Positions 1 to 7,596 of a stretch of DNA of 64,000 nt are shown here, in pieces. Numbering within the stretch: position 1 is the stretch's first letter; each line of letters begins with the position of its first letter. Location: NCBI RefSeq assembly GCF_023074075.1, contig NZ_JADPKT010000087.1:1-64000 (forward strand), given 5' to 3'. Position numbers and translations under genes: made by a program. The notes beneath the pieces were generated by a model. It was given only the letters and a program-made list of their open reading frames with translations, was not told where the DNA came from and ran no database searches. The stretch is from Bradyrhizobium sp. 138. Its GTDB lineage: Bacteria; Pseudomonadota; Alphaproteobacteria; Rhizobiales; Xanthobacteraceae.

Positions 1-90
1 TGCGCTACGCATGGCTCCGCGCGCCGCCCTCCTACCGCAAGTCCCTTACCCGGACAGATCGAACAGGCTTGACTTACAAATCCCCATATG

Positions 91-178
91 AGGGTGGGCA
101 AAGGCGCCCTCGCGCCGTGCCCACCACCTCTCTCAGTCGCAAGGAATGCGTGGGCACGCTTCGCTTTGCCCACCCTAC
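91..178. repeat. Dispersed palindromic repeat, family A, copy 1
   Basis: Begins with GGGTGGGCAAAG and ends with the inverted CTTTGCCCACCCT, with an internal GTGCCCAC/GTGGGCACGCTTCG pair. Nearly the same layout recurs at 39381-39491 and 40486-40573. It lies just upstream of the acyl-CoA dehydrogenase remnant. It is not a gene; short open frames across it are by-products of its GC content. Confidence 0.8.
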
Positions 179-205
179 CATACTTTCGATTGTGGAGAGA
201 CCACC

Positions 206-579
206 ATGGACTTTCAACACGCACGGCCTTCGGCAAGCCGCTCGCCGAGCAGGGCTCCGTGCGCGAGGATATCGCGCTCTCCTTCTGCGAGATCGCCCAG
301 GCGCGGCTGTTGACGCTGCAGGCCGCCGACAAGATGGATCGCGAGGGCAACAAGGCGGCGCGCGATTTGATCGCCGCCGCCAAGATCGTGGTCCCCAGCA
401 TGGCCGCCCGTGTCATCGATCGCGCCATCCAGATCCACGGCGCTGCCGGCGTCTCGCAGGATACGTTCCTCGCCCGCGCCTATGTCTACGCCCGCTTCAT
501 CCGCATCGGCGACGGGCCGGATCAGGTGCATCTCGCCGCGGTGGGCAAGGAGCTGATCAAGCGCGGCGGGGTGGAGTAG
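206..579 (+). pseudogene. Acyl-CoA dehydrogenase remnant (C-terminal part only)
   Basis: From about base 226 to the stop at 577-579 the frame encodes the C-terminal helical domain of an acyl-CoA dehydrogenase. It begins FGKPLAEQG, contains the family-typical IQIHGAAGVSQD segment, and ends in a GPDQVHL/GKELIK tail. The flavin-binding N-terminal and middle domains, usually about 270 residues, are missing. Upstream at 206 is an ATGGACTTT preceded by GGAGAG, a typical acyl-CoA dehydrogenase start (MDF), but it is in a different frame from the remnant. The simplest reading is a large internal deletion that joined the original start to the 3' end out of frame. A repeat of family A sits immediately upstream. 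A functional product is unlikely. Confidence 0.75.
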
Positions 580-911
580 GCTCGAGCCTCCTGTTGCCGA
601 ACAACGATATGCAACGTGTCCTGCAGTCTTGCGCTGTTGGAAAGTCGCGCAATGCGCTTCTATCGCCGAGCACGTAAGACTCCGGAGCGGAGACTCGTGG
701 CTCTCGGTGTCATGTTGCTGACGCAATCCCTGTCTTAGACGGTGGCAACTAAAACACTGTGTGGGGACTGCTCTGGTTCCCGCAACGGTTCCGCAGCCAG
801 GGTTGGCTGGAATCCGCACAAGATTGGCGCAAGTTCCGAAACGCTTTCGCGTTCGCTTGCCCATGTTGCGGCGTCGTGAACCGGACGATCGAGAAAATCA
901 AAGGAGATATA
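580..911. other. Intergenic stretch upstream of the RlpA-like gene
   Basis: About 330 bases with no convincing gene on either strand. The open frames here have no recognisable domain or ribosome binding site. The only clear element is the AAGGAG at 901-906 that serves the ATG at 912. Confidence 0.5.
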
Positions 912-1403
912 ATGGTGTTCCGCTCGAGCGCCGCGATTTGCGGCGCCCTGATTGCGCTTGTCGTTTCTGTGTCCGTCGCGCGAAGCGAAACAAATAGGGT
1001 TCATTCAAGCGCCGTCGTCGATGCCGCCTCTGGGGATGCGATCGTTGGCGCAGCATCCACGTATAATCCGTTCAAGCCCGGCAAGGAGGAGGGCGGCCCG
1101 AGCACAGCCTCCGGCGAGCGTTATGATCCCTCGGTTTGGGCGGCTGCCATCAAGACGAACTTGCGTCAGAAATTTGGTGGAATCAAATTTGGAGCGCGAC
1201 CGAAATATGCTCTCGTCGAGGCCGTCGGTAAGAAGGTCATCGTCAAGATCAACGACGTGGGGCCGCTCAGGCCCGGTCGCATCATTGACCTCAATGAGCG
1301 GACGATGCGCCACTTCGATCCGAGCATGGAGCTTGGAGTCATTCCTGACGTCGCGGTCAAGCCGCTGTCCGGTGACGATTGGACCACTGGGCCGGTGGGC
1401 TGA
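912..1403 (+). CDS. RlpA-like double-psi beta-barrel secreted protein
   Basis: A 163-residue protein started at ATG 912 because of a strong AAGGAG five bases upstream; longer in-frame starts lack one. The first ~25 residues form a signal peptide ending near SVARSE. The mature part has the RlpA/DPBB pattern: an STASGERYDP segment (about residue 62), then VIVKINDVGPLRPGRIIDLN (about residues 112-131), the usual 'INDRGP…GRIIDLS' core with its conserved aspartate. There is no SPOR domain, so it is a short stand-alone barrel. RlpA proteins act at the septum, some as lytic transglycosylases on denuded glycan. This protein may be catalytic or only structural. It appears to be a single-gene unit. Confidence 0.75.
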   Translation: MVFRSSAAICGALIALVVSVSVARSETNRVHSSAVVDAASGDAIVGAASTYNPFKPGKEEGGPSTASGERYDPSVWAAAIKTNLRQKFGGIKFGARPKYALVEAVGKKVIVKINDVGPLRPGRIIDLNERTMRHFDPSMELGVIPDVAVKPLSGDDWTTGPVG

Positions 1404-1509
1404 ACGCTCAGCCAAGTCATTGATCTCGCTAACCCCGGCTACTGTGCATGGGGTTGTTTTTCAGTTTTTCTTTTGGGCGCCGCCGTCGTCGTGAACGGTG
1501 GACGCTTCG

Positions 1510-3249
1510 TCACCCCGCCTTGGCGATGCGGCCGTCCGCCGACCCCGACCGCAAGTTCCGGAAGAACGTCTCCACCTCGCGCGACAGCGTGTCCGCCGTC
1601 TCGGTCAGGCTGCTGGCCGCCGTCAGCACCGAAGCTGCCGCGGTGTCGGTCTCGCCGATGGCGTCGCGGAGCGAGGTGATGTTCGCCACCAGCGTCGCGT
1701 TGCCCTGTGCGGCGCTTTGCGCGTTGGAGGATATCTCGCGGGTGGCGGCGTCCTGCTGACTGACGGCGCCGGAGATCGCCGAAGTGACCTCGTTGATCTC
1801 GCGCACCGCGCCGCCGATCTCGCTGACGGCGTCGACCGCGTTGCGGGTCGAAGCCTGGATCATCGCGACGTTCTCGCTGATGTCGGCGGTCGCCTTCGCG
1901 GTCTGTCCTGCCAGCGCCTTCACCTCATGGGCGACGACGGCAAAGCCGCGGCCGGCATCGCCGGCCCGCGCGGCCTCGATGGTGGCGTTGAGCGCCAGCA
2001 GGTTGGTCTGCTCGGCGATCGCCTGGATCAGGCTGAGCACGCCGTCGATGCGCTGCGTGGCCGCGGCAAGGCTCTCGATCTCCGAGATCGACTTCTCAGT
2101 GCGCTGGCCGGTCTGCTCGACCGCGCCGGCGCTCTGCCGCACCTGGCGGCCGATTTCCACCACCGAGGCCGACAGCTCCTCGGCCGCGCCCGCCACCGCC
2201 GTGACGTTGTGCGAGGCCTGCTCGGTGGCGTTCGCCGCCGTGCCGGCGCGGCTGGAGGCGTCCGCGGTGACGCGGGTGATGGTCTGCGCCGTCTCGCGCA
2301 TGACGGAGGCGTTGTCGCTGAGGCCGCGCATGATCGCGCCGATCGCTTCGCCAAACGCCTCGACGGATCGCTCGATGTGACGGGCGCGCTCCTCGCGCGC
2401 GGCGGAATCCTGCGAGACCTGCGAGGCGAGGTTGCGGTTGCGGTCCATCGCATCCTGGAAGACCTGTATCGCGCGGGCAAGCGCGCCGATCTCGTCGGCG
2501 CGACCCGAGTGCGGCACCACGACGTCCTCGGTCCCGTCGGCGACCTGCTTGATGGTGGCGGTGATCGCGGCAAGCGGCCGGGCGATCGAGCGGGCGATGA
2601 TGACGATGCCGATCACGACGAGGGCCAGAGCCACGCCGCCGAGGCAGGTGAGCACGAAGGACAATTCGCGATTGGTCTCGGTCTGCTGCGCGATTTGCCT
2701 CCCGCGCTCGGCATAGACCTTGGACAGCGCCTCGAGATCCTTGTTCAGGGCCGAGCGTACGCTGCGGTTGGCGTCGTTGTCGCCCCATTCGCGGCCGGCG
2801 GCCGCATTGATCTCGACGCCGCGGCGCACCAGCTCCTTGCGGAACTCGACGAACTGCTCGATGCGCTTCTTGAAGGTCGCGAACTGCTCGGCATCGTCGG
2901 CTTTGACGATGGTCTCCCAGCGCTTCACGACGCCCAGGATCTGCTCGTTGAACTTGAGCAGGCCCTCGCCGTATTTCTTCACGACGGCAGGCTCAGTCGA
3001 CATGTAGACGCCGCGCGACTCCATCACGACCGCATAGACCAGCGAGTTGACCCGCTCGACGTTCAGCGCGGCGGCGTTCGCCGTTTCGATCGCGCTGGCG
3101 AGGTCCGCGCTGCGGCGGCTGTTGTAGTCGGACAGCCCCGCGATCGCCGCCGTGAGCAGTGCGAACAGCGCGAAGATCGCATAGAGCTTGTTGGCAAGCG
3201 TGAAGCGGCCGGCGAGGCCGGCGGCATTCCCAGATCGGTCTGATGGCAT
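1510..3249 (-). CDS. Methyl-accepting chemotaxis protein
   Basis: A 579-residue inner-membrane chemoreceptor started at the ATG at 3249 (MPSDRSG). TM1 (about residues 18-40) is followed by a ~140-residue periplasmic four-helix-bundle type sensor, TM2 (about 183-208, FVLTCLGGVALALVVIGIVI), a HAMP domain, and a long cytoplasmic coiled coil. The signalling hairpin tip is unmistakable (AEQTNLLALNATIEAARAG) and is followed by GRGFAVVAHEVKALA. Adaptation-site type sequences with paired Q/E and A/S flank it. No chemotaxis kinase or adaptor genes are nearby, so this is an orphan receptor feeding a Che system elsewhere. The ligand cannot be told from the sequence. Confidence 0.9.
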   Translation of the reverse strand: MPSDRSGNAAGLAGRFTLANKLYAIFALFALLTAAIAGLSDYNSRRSADLASAIETANAAALNVERVNSLVYAVVMESRGVYMSTEPAVVKKYGEGLLKFNEQILGVVKRWETIVKADDAEQFATFKKRIEQFVEFRKELVRRGVEINAAAGREWGDNDANRSVRSALNKDLEALSKVYAERGRQIAQQTETNRELSFVLTCLGGVALALVVIGIVIIARSIARPLAAITATIKQVADGTEDVVVPHSGRADEIGALARAIQVFQDAMDRNRNLASQVSQDSAAREERARHIERSVEAFGEAIGAIMRGLSDNASVMRETAQTITRVTADASSRAGTAANATEQASHNVTAVAGAAEELSASVVEIGRQVRQSAGAVEQTGQRTEKSISEIESLAAATQRIDGVLSLIQAIAEQTNLLALNATIEAARAGDAGRGFAVVAHEVKALAGQTAKATADISENVAMIQASTRNAVDAVSEIGGAVREINEVTSAISGAVSQQDAATREISSNAQSAAQGNATLVANITSLRDAIGETDTAAASVLTAASSLTETADTLSREVETFFRNLRSGSADGRIAKAG

Positions 3250-3473
3250 GGTGTTCAAGGAGCCTGAGATGGCCTGGAGCGGCCCGGTGAGCACGGTCGT
3301 TTGGATTTGATGCAAAACTATGCAGAATGAAGATGGATGCAGCGTTAACGGGCAGGCTTTGCGCCTTCGCCCTAAGTCGAAAGAAAGGTAAGATATTTCA
3401 GCGTCTTGATCTGAAGGTATAGTCTTGGGATCGCGCTGGACTCGGCCATTGGCCGACGAACCCGGAGGAGCCC

Positions 3474-4856
3474 TTGGTCTACCGCCACACCATCGACGCC
3501 ACGATCCACACCTTCGCGGACCTGCGCGACCTCCTTGCCAAGGCGACGCCGCCGCGCTCCGGCGACCGGCTGGCCGGGATCGCCGCCGACACGGCCGAGC
3601 AGATGATCGCGGCGCGGATGGCGCTCGCCGACGTACCGCTCGCAAGATTCCTGCAGGAAGCCGTCATTCCCTATGAGGCCGACGAGGTCACCCGTCTCGT
3701 CATCGACAGCCATGACGCAAAGGCCTTCGCGCCGGTGGCCTCCCTGACGGTCGGCGGCTTCCGCGACTGGCTGCTGTCGGATGCCGCCACCCCAGATGTC
3801 CTGCGCAAGCTGGCGGGCGGCATCACGCCGGAAATGGCGGCCGCCGTGTCAAAGCTGATGCGCAACCAGGATCTGATCCTGGCCGCCCGGAAATGCGAGG
3901 TCACCACCGCCTTCCGCAACACCATCGGCCTGAAGGGCCGGATGAGCACGCGGCTGCAGCCGAACCATCCGTTCGACGATGCCAGGGGCATCACCGCCTC
4001 GATCCTCGACGGCATCCTGCTCGGGGCCGGCGATGCCTGCATCGGCATCAATCCCGCGAGCGACGATCCGGCCGTCATCGCGCAATTGCTGCGCCTGCTC
4101 GACGAGATCATCGCGCGGCTGAAGATCCCGACGCAGGGCTGCGTGCTGACCCATGTCACGACGACGCTATCGCTGATCGGGCAGGGCGTGCCGGTCGATC
4201 TCGTCTTCCAGTCGGTCGCCGGCACCGAGGCCGCCAACCGCAGCTTCGGCATCGACCTGGCGCTTCTGAAGGAGGCGCAGGAGGCCGGGCTGTCGCTGCG
4301 ACGCGGCACCGTCGGGCAGAACGTGATGTATTTCGAGACCGGCCAGGGCTCGGCGCTGTCGGCGGGCGCCCATCATGGCGTCGACCAGCAGACCTGCGAG
4401 GCGCGCGCCTATGCGGTCGCCCGCGCCTTTGCCCCGCTCTTGGTCAACAGTGTGGTCGGCTTCATCGGCCCGGAATATCTCTATGACGGCAAGGAAATCA
4501 TCCGGGCAGGCCTGGAGGATCATTTCTGCGGCAAGCTGCTCGGCCTGCCGCTCGGGATCGACATCTGCTATACCAACCATGCCGAGGCGGACCAGGACGA
4601 CATGGACAATCTGCTGACGCTGCTCGCCGCCGCCGGCGTCACCTTCATCATGGGCGTCCCCGGTGCCGACGACGTCATGCTGAACTACCAATCCACGTCT
4701 TTTCACGACGCGCTCTATGTCCGTGACGTCTTCGGTTTGCGCCGCGCGCCGGAATTCGACGACTGGCTGGCGCGGTCGGGCATTACGGGGGCCGATTTCC
4801 GGCTTGCCGGCGATGCAGGCCTGCTGCCTGATTTTGCCTCGCGGCTGATCGCGTGA
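3474..4856 (+). CDS. eutB: Ethanolamine ammonia-lyase large subunit EutB
   Basis: A 460-residue protein of full family length. EutB is the catalytic TIM-barrel subunit of the adenosylcobalamin-dependent enzyme that splits ethanolamine to acetaldehyde and ammonia. Family landmarks are visible: the GLKGRMSTRLQPNHP stretch, CIGINPASDD, TQGCVLTHVTT, a QSVAGTEAANRSFGID segment and, near the C-terminus, CYTNHAEADQDDMDNL followed by FIMGVPGADDVMLNYQ. The start is TTG 3474, three bases after GGAGGAG (3464-3470), a strong but closely spaced binding site. No microcompartment genes are present, so this is a simple catabolic type. Its partner eutC lies 1.7 kb downstream, separated by hpnP. Confidence 0.93.
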   Translation: MVYRHTIDATIHTFADLRDLLAKATPPRSGDRLAGIAADTAEQMIAARMALADVPLARFLQEAVIPYEADEVTRLVIDSHDAKAFAPVASLTVGGFRDWLLSDAATPDVLRKLAGGITPEMAAAVSKLMRNQDLILAARKCEVTTAFRNTIGLKGRMSTRLQPNHPFDDARGITASILDGILLGAGDACIGINPASDDPAVIAQLLRLLDEIIARLKIPTQGCVLTHVTTTLSLIGQGVPVDLVFQSVAGTEAANRSFGIDLALLKEAQEAGLSLRRGTVGQNVMYFETGQGSALSAGAHHGVDQQTCEARAYAVARAFAPLLVNSVVGFIGPEYLYDGKEIIRAGLEDHFCGKLLGLPLGIDICYTNHAEADQDDMDNLLTLLAAAGVTFIMGVPGADDVMLNYQSTSFHDALYVRDVFGLRRAPEFDDWLARSGITGADFRLAGDAGLLPDFASRLIA

Positions 4857-5014
4857 GGCGGTACGAAGCTCAAACTCTCCCCTTCAGGAAACCATCGGCG
4901 CCTCCCGGAATTATGCTTGTGCCACGATATTGAGAAATTCCGGCGACAGCATTACGCTATCTGTCTGGCTGGCAATTTCCGCACCATTCGGTCGAGCGTG
5001 GCGGGGGAGCTTTG

Positions 5015-6601
5015 ATGCGAGCTGAAAGTAACGGAACGTCCCGGCGGATCCTCTGTGTATTTCCGCGCTACACCTCGTCGTTCGGTACGTTCGAGTATTC
5101 CTATCCGTTGACCGATGGTGTCCGTGCATTCATGCCGCCGCAGGGGCTGCTGCTGATCTCGGCCTATCTGCCGAAAGACTGGCAGGTCAAATTCGTCGAC
5201 GAGAACCTCCGCCCCACGACCAGGGAAGAGTTCGAATGGGCCGAGGCGGTCTTCGTCAGCGGCATGCACATCCAGCGCCAGCAGATGAACGACATCTGCC
5301 GCCGCGCGCATGAGTTCGACCTGCCGGTCGCGCTCGGCGGCCCCTCCGTCAGCGCCTGTCCCGACTACTACCCGTCGTTCGACTATCTCCATGTCGGCGA
5401 GCTCGGCGATGCCACCAACCAGCTGATCGAGATTTTGTCGCGCGACACCTCGCGCCCCGAGAGCCAAGTCGTGCTCACGACCAAAGACCGCGTGCCGATG
5501 ACGGAGTTTCCGATCCCGGCCTACGAGCTCGCGGACGTGAAGAAGTATTTCCTCGGCAGCATCCAGTATTCCAGCGGCTGCCCCTATCAGTGCGAGTTCT
5601 GCGACATCCCCGGTCTCTACGGCCGCAACCCGCGCATCAAGTCGCCGCAGCAGATCATCGCCGAGCTCGACCGCCTGCGCGAATGCGGCATGACCGACAC
5701 GGTCTATTTCGTCGACGACAATTTCATCGGCAACCGCAAGGCGGCGATGGACCTGTTGCCGCATCTGATCGAATGGCAGAAGCGGACCGGCTACGTTGTC
5801 CGGCTCGCCTGCGAGGCGACGCTCAACATCGCCAAGCGTCCCGAGATTCTCGAGAAGATGCGGGAGGCCTATTTCATCACCATCTTCTGCGGCATCGAGA
5901 CGCCCGACCCCGATGCGCTGCACGCCATGCACAAGGACCACAACATGATGGTCCCGATCCTGGAGGGCGTGCGCACCATCAACGCCTACGGCATGGAGGT
6001 CGTGTCCGGCATCATCATGGGACTCGACACCGACAAGCCGAATACGTCGGAGGCCCTGCTCGCCTTCGTGGAGGATTCGCGTATTCCGCTGCTCACGATC
6101 AACCTGCTTCAGGCGCTGCCGAAGACCCCGCTGTGGGACCGGCTCGAGCGTGAGGGGCGGCTGGTCGAAGACGACGGCCGCGATTCCAACGTCGATTTCC
6201 TGTTGCCCTATGACGAGGTCGTCGCCTCGTGGAAGCACGCCATGGCGGTCGCCTACGCGCCCGAGAAGGTTTACGCGCGCTACCAGCATCAATGCGACCA
6301 CGTCTATGTGAACCGCCTCAAGGTGCCGACGCCGGACGAGATGAAGACCTGGCCGAACATCCGGCGCGGCCTCGTCATGCTGCGCAACATCTTCTGGAAG
6401 GTCGGCGTGCTCGGCGACTACAGGCGCGTGTTCTGGAAGTTCGCACTGGGGCGCATCAGGCGCGGCGACATCGAAGGCCTGATCGGCTGCGCCACGATCG
6501 CGCATCACCTCATCACCTTTGCCCGCGCGGCCTCCAGCGGCAAGCAGAACGCCTCGAACTACTCGATCCGGCTGCGCGAGGCCGCTGTTCCCGCCGAATG
6601 A
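5015..6601 (+). CDS. hpnP: Hopanoid C-2 methylase HpnP (B12-binding radical SAM)
   Basis: A 528-residue radical SAM enzyme that places a methyl group on C-2 of the hopanoid A-ring, giving 2-methylhopanoids. The N-terminal ~150 residues form a B12-binding Rossmann domain (MPPQGLLLISAYLP, then ALGGPSVSA and YLHVGELGD). The radical SAM cluster follows as CPYQCEFC at about residues 189-196, preceded by GSIQYSSG. A further ~200-residue C-terminal region ends in SNYSIRLREAA. ATG 5015 is chosen because GGGGGAG lies five bases upstream at 5003-5009; the adjacent TTG 5012 is the alternative. The TGA overlaps the eutC ATG (ATGA). HpnP is preferred over the C-3 methylase HpnR because the overall pattern matches HpnP and the hopanoid locus is adjacent. 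Confidence 0.9.
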   Translation: MRAESNGTSRRILCVFPRYTSSFGTFEYSYPLTDGVRAFMPPQGLLLISAYLPKDWQVKFVDENLRPTTREEFEWAEAVFVSGMHIQRQQMNDICRRAHEFDLPVALGGPSVSACPDYYPSFDYLHVGELGDATNQLIEILSRDTSRPESQVVLTTKDRVPMTEFPIPAYELADVKKYFLGSIQYSSGCPYQCEFCDIPGLYGRNPRIKSPQQIIAELDRLRECGMTDTVYFVDDNFIGNRKAAMDLLPHLIEWQKRTGYVVRLACEATLNIAKRPEILEKMREAYFITIFCGIETPDPDALHAMHKDHNMMVPILEGVRTINAYGMEVVSGIIMGLDTDKPNTSEALLAFVEDSRIPLLTINLLQALPKTPLWDRLEREGRLVEDDGRDSNVDFLLPYDEVVASWKHAMAVAYAPEKVYARYQHQCDHVYVNRLKVPTPDEMKTWPNIRRGLVMLRNIFWKVGVLGDYRRVFWKFALGRIRRGDIEGLIGCATIAHHLITFARAASSGKQNASNYSIRLREAAVPAE

Positions 6602-7389
6602 GTGACAAGTCCGCTCTGGCTCGCCCGACCATCGACCTCAGGTCATTCACGCCCGCACGTGTCGCGCTCGGGCGCAGTGGCGCAAGCGTGCCGACCAAGG
6701 CGCTGCTCGATTTCACGCTCGATCATGCCCGCGCCCGCGATGCCGTGCACGCCGCCTTCGATGCGCCGCGTCTGCTCGCCGATCTCGGCGCGCTTGGACT
6801 TGCCGTCGCCGAGGTCAGGAGCCAGGCGATCGACCGCAGAGACTACCTGAGGCGGCCGGATCTGGGACGACGGCTTGAACCCGGCTCGGCCGAGCTTCTG
6901 GCGCGGGCAGCCTCGGCCCCGTGCCAGCTCGCGCTCGTGATCGGCGACGGCCTGTCCGCGGCCGCGGTCCATGCCCATGCGGTGGCCCTGGTGAGGCACT
7001 TGCTGCCGCTGCTCGCGGAAGCGGAAGGGGATGGCGTCGCGGTCGGCCACGTCGTCGTCGCCTCGGGCGCGCGCGTCGCGCTCGGCGACGAGATCGGCGC
7101 CATTCTCGGCGCGCGCATGGTCGTGACGCTGATCGGCGAGCGGCCGGGCCTGTCGGCGCCCGACAGTCTCGGCGCCTATCTGACGTTCGCGCCGAAGCCC
7201 GGCCGCACCGATGCCGAGCGCAATTGCGTGTCCAACATCCACCACGCCGGGCTCAGTTATGACGAGGCCGCCTTCAAGATCGCCTGGCTGGTCCGCGAGG
7301 GACTGGCGCGGCAGGTCAGCGGCGTGGCGCTCAAGGACGAGAGCGCGGACCGCGCACCGCCTCGAATTGGCACATTCCCGCCCGGATGA
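6598..7389 (+). CDS. eutC: Ethanolamine ammonia-lyase small subunit EutC
   Basis: A 263-residue protein of usual EutC length that pairs with EutB and contributes to cobalamin binding. It begins ATG 6598 inside the hpnP stop, so the two are translationally coupled; GTPs of the family such as GDGLSAAAVHAHA, an LIGERPGLS stretch, and NCVSNIHHAGLSY are clear. A typical early SLGRVG-like element is seen as VALGRSGASVPT. The frame continues upstream through hpnP, but that extension is only a shadow of hpnP. The position of hpnP between the two subunits of one enzyme means all three should be co-expressed. Confidence 0.92.
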   Translation: MSDKSALARPTIDLRSFTPARVALGRSGASVPTKALLDFTLDHARARDAVHAAFDAPRLLADLGALGLAVAEVRSQAIDRRDYLRRPDLGRRLEPGSAELLARAASAPCQLALVIGDGLSAAAVHAHAVALVRHLLPLLAEAEGDGVAVGHVVVASGARVALGDEIGAILGARMVVTLIGERPGLSAPDSLGAYLTFAPKPGRTDAERNCVSNIHHAGLSYDEAAFKIAWLVREGLARQVSGVALKDESADRAPPRIGTFPPG

Positions 7390-7596
7390 GCGGCATCCCG
7401 GCCCAGATCGCCGCTTCTTGATCGATTTGGCCACACTTCGCCTGCTTGCGAAAAGACCGGTTGACCTGCTAAACCCCTCGCGGCGATTTTCCGCGCATTT
7501 TCAAAGGGCAAGCCTCCCATTGGTATGGCGTTTTCAAGCCGTTCGCGGGGCGCGATAAGCTCTCAAGACTGAGCCGATTTAGGAACTGGATAAGGC

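Noticed and set aside
1498..3243. 581-residue open frame on the plus strand opposite the chemoreceptor
   Set aside because: Arg/Asp/Leu-rich composition with no domain; it is the GC-driven shadow of the chemoreceptor gene.
4857..5014. EcfG-type (GGAAC-N16/17-CGTT) promoter before hpnP
   Set aside because: The nearest match is GGAAA with AATT, too degenerate to call, although hpnP is known to answer general stress in related species.
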